From Hyphomonadaceae bacterium (GTDB lineage: Bacteria > Pseudomonadota > Alphaproteobacteria > Caulobacterales > Aquidulcibacteraceae): a DNA stretch of 64,000 nucleotides. The DNA is taken from NCBI GenBank assembly GCA_019636095.1, contig JAHBYF010000002.1, positions 248,001 through 312,000 of the forward strand, written 5' to 3'. The notes beneath the pieces were generated by a model. The model ran no database searches, was not told where the DNA came from, and was given only the letters and a program-made list of their open reading frames with translations. Made by a program: the position numbers and the translations under genes. Positions 48,205 through 56,571 of this stretch are shown in pieces (position 1 is the stretch's first letter; each line of letters begins with the position of its first letter).

Positions 48205-48249
48205 CTCTCCCCCTGCATGCTTTCACTGCGAAAGTGCGAGAGGGGAGAG
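48205..48249 (+). terminator. Possible terminator hairpin after scoB
   Basis: CTCTCCCC (48205-48212) pairs with GGGGAGAG (48242-48249), enclosing CTTTC-ACTGC-GAAAG (48220-48234). There is no T-run afterwards, so it may be a processing or stability element instead of a terminator. Confidence 0.4.
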
Positions 48250-48428
48250 CTCACAGAAGCCAAAGTATTCATACACGTGAAGTGAAGACGAAGATGCGCG
48301 CTGCGAAGGTTTCTCGCGTGCGTTCATTCTTCCTAATCGCCTTGCGCGTAAGCTCACCGGAATAATTCGTGCAGAGAGGGCGCCATGAGCAGCTCTCCAA
48401 GTTGGGTCTGGTGATGCTTCGTGCCGGA

Positions 48429-49808
48429 ATGAAGCGGACGGTACACCGTCGCGCGGCTGCATTGGCCGCGTGCGCGATGACTGCTTGCGCTTTTATGTGG
48501 TCACCTGACGCACACGCTCAGACATCCACATCCGATTTGTCTCGCGTTCTCGAGCTGATCCAGCAGCAAGAGCAGCGTCTTAATGTGCAAGAACGCCAGC
48601 TTCACGAACAACAACAACAACTGTCCGAGCAGCGGTCGTTGATTGAGAGGCAAAGGCGCGAACTCGAAGGCATGAGCAGCGTCAGTGATGCGGATCTTGG
48701 CGAAATCCGTGGCGCAGGCGCGGTGCGAGGCGGTCTCGCGTACCAAGAACTGGCAGCCGATGAGCCGATCCGCATCAATCGGGCCCCGACACGCACACTG
48801 GTTCAAGCAGATAGCGGTGGTGGTGCGCCGCCAGAAGCTACGCCGGCCCCCGCGCCACAAGGCCCGGTGGGCGAAGCGCCACCGGAGAGCCCGCAAACCT
48901 CTACCGTTGACGCGCTTCCGGAGGGGCAGAACGCCCTTCTGGGCGCTGGGCGTCTCGTGATCGAGCCGTCTTTCGAGTTTTCACGCTCTTCGGGCAACCG
49001 CTTGGTATTCCGCGGAGTCGAAATCGTTACCGGAATCCAAATTGGTCTGATTGAAGCGAGCGATACGGCCCGAAATACGCTCTCTTCTTCGGTTGCTCTA
49101 CGCTATGCACTGACTGATCGCCTCGAAGTCGAGGCGCGCATTCCTTACGTGTATCGCGATGATCGCGTCACGACGCTCGCGCAAAATAGCACGACGACCA
49201 CTCAAACCTACAATTTGAGCGGTTCTGACATTGGCGATGTTGAATTGTCCGCGCGGTATCAGCTCACGCAGGGTCGCAACGGCGCCCCGATTTTCGTGGC
49301 AGGCGCTCGCGTAAAAACGACGACTGGTGTCGGCCCGTTCGACGTCGAGCGCGACGCGCAGGGCGTTGCGACTGAGTTGGCGACGGGGTCGGGTTTCTGG
49401 TCGGTGCAAGGCAGCCTTTCGATGCTGTACCCGACTGACCCGGCCGTGATCTTCGCGAACGTCAGCTACATGTACAACGCACCGGACACGATCAATCGGA
49501 CCTATGGCGCTGTTACGGTGGGTGAAGTCGATCCCGGTGACTCTATCGGTTTCGGCTTTGGCTTTGGCTTCGCCATGAACCCACGCTTTTCAACCTCACT
49601 CGGCTACTCGCACTCCTATGTGCTGCCGACCGAGACCGAACTCAATGGAACGGTGCAGGAGTCGACTGAACTGCAAGTTGGCTCGATGCAGCTGGGTCTT
49701 TCGTTCCGCGCCAGCGAGCGGCTGACGCTCTCTGCCGGTGTGGATTTTGGGGTCACCGAGGACGCCCCGGATGTCCGGGTCTCCTTCAGGGCGCCGTTCC
49801 GCTGGTAG
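48429..49808 (+). CDS. Outer-membrane protein with N-terminal coiled coil
   Basis: 459 aa. A signal peptide covers about residues 1-30 (ending SPDAHAQ). Then comes a Gln/Glu-rich coiled coil (LELIQQQEQRLNVQERQL and following, about 38-80), a Pro/Ala-rich linker (APAPQGPVGEAPPESPQ) and a C-terminal beta-barrel of about 300 residues with aromatic strands, ending FRAPFRW. It resembles a family of alphaproteobacterial transporter-like barrels, but I cannot name a substrate. The ATGs at 48414 and 48429 are both possible; 48429 (MKRTVHRRAAAL) gives the cleaner signal peptide. Confidence 0.65.
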   Translation: MKRTVHRRAAALAACAMTACAFMWSPDAHAQTSTSDLSRVLELIQQQEQRLNVQERQLHEQQQQLSEQRSLIERQRRELEGMSSVSDADLGEIRGAGAVRGGLAYQELAADEPIRINRAPTRTLVQADSGGGAPPEATPAPAPQGPVGEAPPESPQTSTVDALPEGQNALLGAGRLVIEPSFEFSRSSGNRLVFRGVEIVTGIQIGLIEASDTARNTLSSSVALRYALTDRLEVEARIPYVYRDDRVTTLAQNSTTTTQTYNLSGSDIGDVELSARYQLTQGRNGAPIFVAGARVKTTTGVGPFDVERDAQGVATELATGSGFWSVQGSLSMLYPTDPAVIFANVSYMYNAPDTINRTYGAVTVGEVDPGDSIGFGFGFGFAMNPRFSTSLGYSHSYVLPTETELNGTVQESTELQVGSMQLGLSFRASERLTLSAGVDFGVTEDAPDVRVSFRAPFRW

Positions 49809-49831
49809 GCGGGCTGGCTAATAGAAACTGC

Positions 49832-49864
49832 AAACCGGCGGCGCCTCAGGCCGCCGGTTTTTTT
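49832..49864 (+). terminator. Strong intrinsic terminator after the outer-membrane gene
   Basis: AAACCGGCGGC (49832-49842) pairs with GCCGCCGGTTT (49850-49860) around a 7-nt loop, with a T-run of seven (49858-49864). Confidence 0.95.
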
Positions 49865-49922
49865 GTTGGACGTTTTGGCCGCTTGCGGGGAGGCGGCGAC
49901 GCTGATACCCGCCACTGCTCTC

Positions 49923-50012
49923 GGAGAGATGGCCGAGTGGTTTAAGGCACCGGTCTTGAAAACCGGCGAGGGTGCAAGCCCTCCGTGGGTTCGAATCCCA
50001 CTCTCTCCGCCA
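49923..50012 (+). tRNA. tRNA-Ser (UGA anticodon)
   Basis: 90 nt with encoded CCA. Acceptor stem GGAGAGA / TCTCTCC, anticodon stem CCGGT / ACCGG with loop CTTGAAA (anticodon UGA), a long variable arm as in serine tRNAs, and the T-arm GGGTTCGAATCCC. Confidence 0.95.
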
Positions 50013-50140
50013 CTTGCTGCTCAGCTGCCGCATGGTGAACACCGATTATTGGTGAAGCTGAAATAAGGATAAAAGCTTACGCGGCCTAAAGTCCCTCGCC
50101 CATATAAGGGCGCATCGCAAGAATTGCGTTGGGGTCTTTT

Positions 50141-51334
50141 ATGCTTCGCCACACGCCACGCGCACTCGTGGTTTCCTGCTTCGGTTTGCTGGTGTTCGCC
50201 ACTGGCGCTCAGGCTCAGCGCGCGCCCATAACCTATGCATCGAATAGTGGAGCTGCGGCCGTTGCGACTGAAACTGCAGCGGCAAGTGCGAGCGGTCTCG
50301 CCGGCGGCGACGATAATTCCTATGGCTATGGCCCGACACAGCCCCGCCGTTCAGATGCGGTTATAGACCTTCGCCGCACGAATGCGTACCGCACCACGCC
50401 GGTTGTGTTCGAACCTCCGGTCACTGAGGCCGACGAGGATGATGACGACAGCGCCGGGCCGGTAAGCTTGACGCCGTCAAACCAACAAGTGGCGCAGGCG
50501 CAAACCGAACGCCCGGCGCCTGTCGCGCAATCCGAGCCAGCGCCAGAGCAGGGCGCTCAGCCCTGGCTTGAGCGCGAACGCACCGGTCCGCCATACGAAG
50601 CAAACGGACGTTGGTATGTGCCGACGCCTGAGCCTGGTTACCAGCAGACCGGTACAGCCTCGTGGTACGGCGCCCAGTTTCAAGGTCAGCGCACGGCAAG
50701 CGGAGAGACGTTCGACCAGGACGCGCTCACGGCGGCGCACCCGACTCTCCCGATCCCGAGCCTGGTCCAAGTCACCAATCTTGAGAATGGGCGCGAGGTG
50801 ATCGTTCGCGTCAACGATCGCGGCCCATTCACCGGCGATCGGCTCATCGACGTTTCGCGCGGCGCCGCCAACGTGTTGGGTTTCGCCGAAGCAGGCCATG
50901 CTCGCGTCAACGTTCGCTATCTCGGCCCTGCTCCGCGTCGCGTTAACATGGACGGCTCCACCGCGCCGGAATCGGTTCACGCCCCCGCCACGCAGCCGCC
51001 GGAGGAGGGGCCCCGCACCCTGCTCCAACAACAGACCCAGACAGCTGACCTCGCTGGCGCACCTGTGGCCGAGCGGCCGGTTTACCGTCCGAACGTGACG
51101 CCGGGCGCGTTCTTCGTGCAAGTGGGCGCGTATTCAGATCCGAGCAATGCGCAGCGGGTGCGTGATGCGGTAAGCGCCGCGGGGCCCGTTGTTGTGGATA
51201 CCCGCACGACGGCCTCTGGCGCGGAATTGTTCCGGGTGCGAGTTGGCCCTTGGGCCAGCCGGGAAGAGGCCGATGCCGCGCGGCGCACGCTGAGCACGCT
51301 CGGATATGCCGAGAGCGTCGTCGCAGCGCGCTGA
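50141..51334 (+). CDS. rlpA: RlpA-like septal lytic transglycosylase with SPOR domain
   Basis: 397 aa. A signal peptide spans about residues 1-25 (VFATGAQAQ), then a disordered Pro/Gln-rich linker. The RlpA double-psi beta-barrel at about 170-260 begins GTASWYGAQFQGQRTASGE and has TAAHPTLP and VNDRGPF with the conserved catalytic His and Asp. The C-terminal SPOR domain (about 320-397, FFVQVGAYSDPSNA) binds denuded glycan at the division site. No lipobox is seen, unlike many RlpA proteins. The ATG at 50141 is preferred to a TTG at 50129. Confidence 0.87.
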   Translation: MLRHTPRALVVSCFGLLVFATGAQAQRAPITYASNSGAAAVATETAAASASGLAGGDDNSYGYGPTQPRRSDAVIDLRRTNAYRTTPVVFEPPVTEADEDDDDSAGPVSLTPSNQQVAQAQTERPAPVAQSEPAPEQGAQPWLERERTGPPYEANGRWYVPTPEPGYQQTGTASWYGAQFQGQRTASGETFDQDALTAAHPTLPIPSLVQVTNLENGREVIVRVNDRGPFTGDRLIDVSRGAANVLGFAEAGHARVNVRYLGPAPRRVNMDGSTAPESVHAPATQPPEEGPRTLLQQQTQTADLAGAPVAERPVYRPNVTPGAFFVQVGAYSDPSNAQRVRDAVSAAGPVVVDTRTTASGAELFRVRVGPWASREEADAARRTLSTLGYAESVVAAR

Positions 51335-51416
51335 ATACCGGCTTGTTGACGTGAAAGCGCCGCGCCGGTCTGCTTGAGTAGATGTGCGCGCATGGCGCAA
51401 ACGATTCGGCGGATGA

Positions 51417-52604
51417 ATGAGTTTTCAGCGCAAATTTGGCGCGCTTGCATTGGCTGCGCTCCTCGTAATCGCTTCTGCGACAGAAGCTGACGCGCAGCGC
51501 CGCCGGTCGCGCCGCTCCGCGAGCCCGCCGCCTCCCGCGGTGGCCCAGCACGTCACCATCATGGACGCGAGCTCCGGTGCAATTCTTCAGTGCAATGATT
51601 GCAACACGCCGATGCCCCCCGCATCGATGGCGAAGCTCATGACTGTGCTCGTCGTGCTCGAACAACTCCGCGCGCGGCGCATCACGATGGATACCCGCTT
51701 CCGGGTCAGCGAATATGCTTGGCGAGAGCATGGCGCGATGTCGTCCGGCTCGCACATGTTCTTGCCGGTCAATTCAGAAGTGGCCGTTCGCGACCTGCTG
51801 CAAGGGACGGTGATCGTTTCGGCGAACGACGCATGCGTGGTGTTGGCGGAGGGGATCGCAGGGTCCGAGGAAGCCTTCGTCGCAATAATGAACCGGCGCG
51901 CGCGGGAACTTGGCCTCACCACAGCACACTTCCGCAATGTGACTGGTCTTGACGATCCCGAACAACGGATCAGCTCGGGCGATCTTGCGCGGCTGGCGCG
52001 CCACATCATCACAACCTACCCCGAGTTTTATCCGGTCTATTCTCGGCGTCAGTTCACCTTCAACAATCATACCCAGATGAATCGCAATCCGCTCCTTGGC
52101 GCCTTTCCCGGCGCCGATGGCGTGAAGACCGGTCACACCGATGATTCTGGTTATGGCCTGGTCGGGTCAGCCGTACAGAACGGTGAACGCCGGATCATCG
52201 TCTTCAACGGCTTGCCCACAATGGCCGCGCGGAACTCGGAAGCACAGCGTCTGATGCGTGCGGCATTCGATGACTTCGCAATTGCGCAGATCGCGAGTGC
52301 AGGCGACGTTGTCGGCGAGGCGCAAGTCAGGCTCGGCTCGCACCGTACCGTTCAACTGCAAGCAAAAGACGACATCCGCATCGTTAGTCCGCGTGGCGTC
52401 CGCGAAGCGCTGACGGCGCATATCGTTTACGAGGGTCCATTGCGTCCCCCGATCGCAGAAGGCCAAGTTGTCGCCCAACTGGTGGTCGAAGGCCCAAATT
52501 TCGAGACGCAGCGCTTCGATTTGACCGCCGCGCGCAAGATTGGCCGCGCCAATTGGTTCTCGCGCGCCTTTGAAGGCTTGCGCTTGACCCTCTTCGGTCC
52601 TTGA
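51417..52604 (+). CDS. dacC: D-alanyl-D-alanine carboxypeptidase (PBP5/6 type)
   Basis: 395 aa penicillin-binding protein of low molecular mass. A signal peptide covers residues 1-27 (ATEADAQ). The active-site motifs are S70-x-x-K73 (ASMAKLM), S135-A-N (VSANDA) and K237-T-G (DGVKTGHTD). The C-terminal beta-rich domain ends in an amphipathic anchor (FSRAFEGLRLTLFGP). It trims the terminal D-Ala of murein pentapeptides in the periplasm. It is 82 bp after rlpA and 7 bp before holB. Confidence 0.93.
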   Translation: MSFQRKFGALALAALLVIASATEADAQRRRSRRSASPPPPAVAQHVTIMDASSGAILQCNDCNTPMPPASMAKLMTVLVVLEQLRARRITMDTRFRVSEYAWREHGAMSSGSHMFLPVNSEVAVRDLLQGTVIVSANDACVVLAEGIAGSEEAFVAIMNRRARELGLTTAHFRNVTGLDDPEQRISSGDLARLARHIITTYPEFYPVYSRRQFTFNNHTQMNRNPLLGAFPGADGVKTGHTDDSGYGLVGSAVQNGERRIIVFNGLPTMAARNSEAQRLMRAAFDDFAIAQIASAGDVVGEAQVRLGSHRTVQLQAKDDIRIVSPRGVREALTAHIVYEGPLRPPIAEGQVVAQLVVEGPNFETQRFDLTAARKIGRANWFSRAFEGLRLTLFGP

Positions 52605-52611
52605 TAGGCCT

Positions 52612-53607
52612 ATGAAGGCCGAAAAGCCCGCCGCCGAACTCGACAAGGAGCCAAGCGCCCCGCACCCCAGGGAGAGCTTCTCGTTTGTGGGCCACGAAGC
52701 GGAGGAAGAGGCGCTTGCCGAAGGACTGCATGGCGGGCGCATGCATCACGCTTGGTTGCTTGCTGGGCCAAAAGGTTTGGGCAAGGCGACGCTTGCCTAT
52801 CGCGTTGCGCGTGTTGCGCTTGGGGCCAAACGTGTCGGACCGCGCGCGCTTGATGTTGACCCGGATGATCCCATTGCGCGGCGCGTTATGGCGTTGTCAC
52901 ACCCAGATCTCTTTGTTCTTCGGCGCGGCTTGAGCGATCGCGGCAAACCGAGGCGTGAAATCGCGGTCGATGATGCGCGCGAACTCGCTCACTTCTTCTC
53001 GCTCGCGCCGTCTGAAGGCGGCATGCGAGTGGCGATTGTTGATGCAGTCGACGACCTCAACCGCAACGCCGCGAATGCAATCCTGAAAACACTCGAAGAA
53101 CCGCCGGCGCGTTCGATCCTCATGCTGATATGTCACGCGCCAGGGGCGATTTTGCCGACGATCCGTTCGCGCTGCCGGCGGCTGGCGCTCCGCACGCTGA
53201 GCGATACGGATGTGAAGAGGGCAAGCGGCGCAGACGCGGGCATTGTGGCGCTCGCCAAAGGTCGGCCTGGGCGCGCGATCGCGCTTAGGGCGCAGGGCGT
53301 GGATACCGCTGGCGCCGATCCGAAGCGGGCGCATGCTGAAATTGCTCGCAGCGCTTCCGCAGCATTGTTGAGCGACCTCTACGATAAGATGGGCGGTGAG
53401 CCGTTCGAAAAGCTCGCCGGGGTGCTTGAGTTGGCGGGCGAATGGGCACGCGCGGCTGGCGTTGAAGACGGTGGTGAGCAGTGGGCTGAGGCATGGTCGG
53501 CTTTGGAAACGCTGCGCGGAGAGGCTGAAGGACTCGATATGGACCCGCGGCATGCGCTCGCGCGCGCAGCGGGCGTGCTCGATCGGGCTGGAGCACCGCG
53601 CCGGTGA
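52612..53607 (+). CDS. holB: DNA polymerase III delta' subunit
   Basis: 331 aa clamp-loader subunit. It has HHAWLLAGPKGLGKATLAYRVAR (P-loop region), the sensor helix NAANAILKTLEEPP and SRCRRLALR. It loads the sliding clamp together with the tau and delta subunits. In related genomes a thymidylate kinase gene (tmk) often precedes holB; it is absent here, and dacC is directly upstream. It overlaps tatD by 4 nt (GTGA). Confidence 0.9.
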   Translation: MKAEKPAAELDKEPSAPHPRESFSFVGHEAEEEALAEGLHGGRMHHAWLLAGPKGLGKATLAYRVARVALGAKRVGPRALDVDPDDPIARRVMALSHPDLFVLRRGLSDRGKPRREIAVDDARELAHFFSLAPSEGGMRVAIVDAVDDLNRNAANAILKTLEEPPARSILMLICHAPGAILPTIRSRCRRLALRTLSDTDVKRASGADAGIVALAKGRPGRAIALRAQGVDTAGADPKRAHAEIARSASAALLSDLYDKMGGEPFEKLAGVLELAGEWARAAGVEDGGEQWAEAWSALETLRGEAEGLDMDPRHALARAAGVLDRAGAPRR

Positions 53608-54395
53608 CGCTGTTGATCGACAGTCACGTGAATCTGCATCACCACAGCTTCGATGAAGATCGGGAGGCGGTGATAGAGCGCGCGCGCGAAGCGGGCGTCG
53701 GCCGCATGATCACGATCTGCGACAAGATCGAGAACTTTGGGCAAGTTATCGCGATCGCCGGAGAGCATGATGACATCTACGCCAGCGTTGGCGCGCATCC
53801 GCATTATGCGAAGGATCATCTTGATCTGACCGCCGAACGGTTGGTTGAGCTGGGGCGGCACGACAAGGTGGTCGGAGTAGGGGAAACCGGGCTCGATCAG
53901 CACTACAAGTTCAGCCCTCTCGAAGATCAGGTCGCGGTTTTTCGGGCGCACGCTAAGGCCGCGCACACACTCGGCAAGACGCTGATCATCCACACGCGTG
54001 AGGCCGACGACGCCATGGCTGAGCTGCTGGAAGAAGAGGCGGGGAAGGGCCCTCTTCGCATCCTCATGCACTGTTACACTTCTGGCGCTGAATTGGCCCG
54101 CCGCGCGCTCAAAATCGGCGCGTATTTTTCGTTCTCCGGGATCATGACGTTCAAGAACGCAAACGAAGTGCGCGACATTGCGCGGGAAGTGCCTTTGGAT
54201 CGCGTCATCGTCGAGACCGATTGCCCCTATCTTGCCCCTATTCCGTATCGCGGCCAGCGGTGCGAACCGCAGCACGTCGCGGAGGTGCAGAAGGCGTTCG
54301 CGGCGTTGCGTGGGCTAGGCGAGGAGGAGGCAAGCGCCCTGCTCGCTGACAACTTCCACCGCCTCTTCCCGACGATCCCGCGTGTGGTGCGATGA
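53604..54395 (+). CDS. tatD: TatD-family metal-dependent hydrolase
   Basis: 263 aa TIM-barrel hydrolase related to nucleases. Metal-ligand motifs are GVGETGLD (conserved Glu), HTREADDA, HCYTSGAELA and ETDCPYLAP. The first motif, usually D-S-H-C-H-L, reads IDSHVNLHHHSF, so the second histidine of HxH (residue 10) is Asn. This could alter metal binding, or His12-14 may take over. The GTG at 53604 overlaps holB by 4 nt; the stop overlaps the next start by 4 nt (ATGA). Confidence 0.9.
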   Translation: MTLLIDSHVNLHHHSFDEDREAVIERAREAGVGRMITICDKIENFGQVIAIAGEHDDIYASVGAHPHYAKDHLDLTAERLVELGRHDKVVGVGETGLDQHYKFSPLEDQVAVFRAHAKAAHTLGKTLIIHTREADDAMAELLEEEAGKGPLRILMHCYTSGAELARRALKIGAYFSFSGIMTFKNANEVRDIAREVPLDRVIVETDCPYLAPIPYRGQRCEPQHVAEVQKAFAALRGLGEEEASALLADNFHRLFPTIPRVVR

Positions 54396-55210
54396 CCGGC
54401 ACGCTGCGCGTCACCATCCTTGGCTGCGGCTCCTCTGGCGGCGTCCCGCGCGCGACTGGCGACTGGGGGGTGTGTGATCCGAACGAACCGAAGAACCGGC
54501 GCACGCGTTGTGGGATCATGCTGCAGAAGTGGAGCGGGCAGGCGACGACGCCGAACGAGGCCACCACGGTGCTGGTCGATACGCCGCCGGAGCTGCGCCA
54601 GCAGCTGGCCGAAGCGGGGCCGTCGCACCTAGACGGCGTACTCATCAGCCACGACCATGCTGACCAAATCCACGGCTTCGACGATATCCGCGCGTTCTTC
54701 ATCAAACAGCGCAAACAGATCCCAACCTGGATCGATGCATCGACGCGCGCGAGCTTCATGCAGCGGTTCGGCTATGCGTTCATGAGCGAGGGCGGTTATC
54801 CGGCGATTGCGAAGGACGCGGGCCACATGACGCCGCTTGTGCCGGTGAGCATCGATGGCCCGGGCGGCCGTCTGGAAGTGCTGCCGCTCGAACAAGATCA
54901 CGGCTTCTCGAAGTCGCTGGGCTTTCGCGCTGGTGACGTCGGGTACTCAAACGACCTCGTCGCGATGCCGGAGACAAGCTTCGCGGCGCTTGATGGCTTG
55001 CGGCTCTGGATTGTCGACGCGCTGCGCGACGCGCCACATCCGACCCACGCACATGTCGCCAAGGCGCTCGAATGGATCGAGCGGCTTAAACCGCAGCATG
55101 CGCTGCTCACAAACATGCACATAGACTTGGACTACCAGGCGCTGAAGGCGAGGCTGCCCACGGGCGTCGAACCCGCATACGATGGCTGGGCTGGCGATTA
55201 TCCGATGTGA
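54392..55210 (+). CDS. MBL-fold hydrolase, PhnP-like
   Basis: 272 aa metallo-beta-lactamase-fold protein. It starts TGTLRVTILGCGSSGGVPR, then has GDWGVCDPNEPKNRRTRC (a possible zinc site) and SHDHADQIHGFDDIR, where the usual HxHxDH reads HxHxDQ. Relatives include phosphoribosyl-cyclic-phosphodiesterase PhnP, but no phosphonate genes are nearby, so the substrate is unknown. It is the third gene of the overlapping run holB-tatD-MBL. Confidence 0.85.
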   Translation: MTGTLRVTILGCGSSGGVPRATGDWGVCDPNEPKNRRTRCGIMLQKWSGQATTPNEATTVLVDTPPELRQQLAEAGPSHLDGVLISHDHADQIHGFDDIRAFFIKQRKQIPTWIDASTRASFMQRFGYAFMSEGGYPAIAKDAGHMTPLVPVSIDGPGGRLEVLPLEQDHGFSKSLGFRAGDVGYSNDLVAMPETSFAALDGLRLWIVDALRDAPHPTHAHVAKALEWIERLKPQHALLTNMHIDLDYQALKARLPTGVEPAYDGWAGDYPM

Positions 55211-55252
55211 GTCGCCGATTGCTTCTCATAATCTATCTTATGCGAGATCTGT

Positions 55253-56095
55253 ATGCCGGGACAAGCACCTGAAAAAGCGAGGAAAATAGCGACAGAGACG
55301 CTCGCCCGCAATGCAAGCTCCAGCCAAGCTGTGCTCGACGTGATGGCGCAGCTGCGCGATCCGAGTCGCGGCTGTCCTTGGGATATCGAGCAGACTTTCG
55401 CGACCATTGCGCCTTACACGATTGAGGAAGCCTACGAGGTCGCTGACGCGATTGAGCGCAACGACATGCCGGCGCTCAAGGAAGAACTCGGCGACCTTCT
55501 TTTCCAGGTCGCCTTCCATGCCCGTATGGCCGAGGAGCAAGGCGCGTTCGATTTTGCGGATGTCGCCCAAGCGCTGGCCCACAAGATGATCGAGCGTCAT
55601 CCGCACGTGTTCGCGGAAGCTAGTGATGGGCGTACGGCGGAGCAGCAAACGGTAGCGTGGGAAACGCTCAAGGCTGAGAAGCGCGCCGCCAAAGGCGCGC
55701 CGTCGCTGCTGGACGATGTCGCGATGGCCCTCCCCGCGCTCATGCGCGCTGAGAAACTGACCAAGCGCGCCGCCCGCATCAACTTCGATTGGCCAAGCTC
55801 GACGGAGGTGCTGGCGAAGCTCGATGAAGAGCTGGCCGAGCTGAAAGCGGCTGAGGCGAGCGGGGACCATGATCACGTCACTGAAGAGATGGGCGACATC
55901 CTCTTCGTGGTGGCTAATCTCGCGCGTAAGCTGAAGGTCGATCCCGAAGAAGCGCTCCGCCGCGCCAACGCCAAGTTCACCCGGCGATTTCAGTTCATAG
56001 AGCAAAAGCTAGCGGAGCAAGGCCGGACTGGGCGCCAGCCCCTGGACGATATGGAAGCGCTTTGGCTTGAGGCTAAGCGCGCCGAGAAGCGCTGA
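55253..56095 (+). CDS. mazG: Nucleoside triphosphate pyrophosphohydrolase MazG
   Basis: 280 aa with two MazG domains. The first has CPWDIEQTFATIAPYTIEEAYE and EELGDLLFQVAFHARM; the second has DEELAELKAAEASGDHDH and EEMGDILFVVANLARKL. The EExxE and ExxD acidic clusters bind magnesium. It cleaves (d)NTPs to NMP and pyrophosphate and can lower (p)ppGpp. There is a Lys-rich N-terminal extension of about 25 residues. It lies 42 bp after the MBL-fold gene. Confidence 0.93.
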   Translation: MPGQAPEKARKIATETLARNASSSQAVLDVMAQLRDPSRGCPWDIEQTFATIAPYTIEEAYEVADAIERNDMPALKEELGDLLFQVAFHARMAEEQGAFDFADVAQALAHKMIERHPHVFAEASDGRTAEQQTVAWETLKAEKRAAKGAPSLLDDVAMALPALMRAEKLTKRAARINFDWPSSTEVLAKLDEELAELKAAEASGDHDHVTEEMGDILFVVANLARKLKVDPEEALRRANAKFTRRFQFIEQKLAEQGRTGRQPLDDMEALWLEAKRAEKR

Positions 56096-56174
56096 GGCGT
56101 TTCCAAACGCGGTCTTAACCGATGTGGGCTCATGATTGAGGCGTTTAGCTCTCCGGAGCGGCAGGAAACGGCCC

Positions 56175-56564
56175 ATGTCCACGACTGTCACAAACACCCT
56201 TCGCGCCCGCAGCGACCGGTTTGCGCCTGAGGCGGAGTTGGACCCCGCTGAACAGCGGAAGCTCCGCGGGCACCTCGACCAGATCGACTACGCCGCCTAT
56301 GCCGCCAACTGCGCAGTCATTGGCCAGGCCCTGGAACGGGTCGAGCTACACACGTTCGAAAGGCTTGCGATAGCCGCCGCGCACGCACGCGCGAGTTGGG
56401 TGACTGCGGTCGTCAGCATGACAGCCACGGGCTCGGCGCTCTCGGTAGAGCAGGTCACGCAGTTGGCCGCCCTCCGGCAGGCCTTCGATGAACTGACAGA
56501 GGCCTATGACGCCATGCGCCGGTTGGTTGAGCGTGGCTATTTGCATCTCCAGCCAAAGCCATAG
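56175..56564 (+). CDS. Small helical protein, unknown
   Basis: 129 aa, no family recognised. It looks all-helical: a basic N-terminus, LDPAEQRKLRGHLDQIDYAAYAANCAVIGQALERVE, then an Ala-rich helical part and a final amphipathic helix ending RGYLHLQPKP. No signal peptide or membrane segment is seen. The ATG at 56175 follows GGCAGGAAACGG; a longer frame from 56136 adds 13 unconserved residues. It is convergent with the LD-carboxypeptidase gene. Confidence 0.6.
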   Translation: MSTTVTNTLRARSDRFAPEAELDPAEQRKLRGHLDQIDYAAYAANCAVIGQALERVELHTFERLAIAAAHARASWVTAVVSMTATGSALSVEQVTQLAALRQAFDELTEAYDAMRRLVERGYLHLQPKP

Positions 56565-56571
56565 CTCTGGG

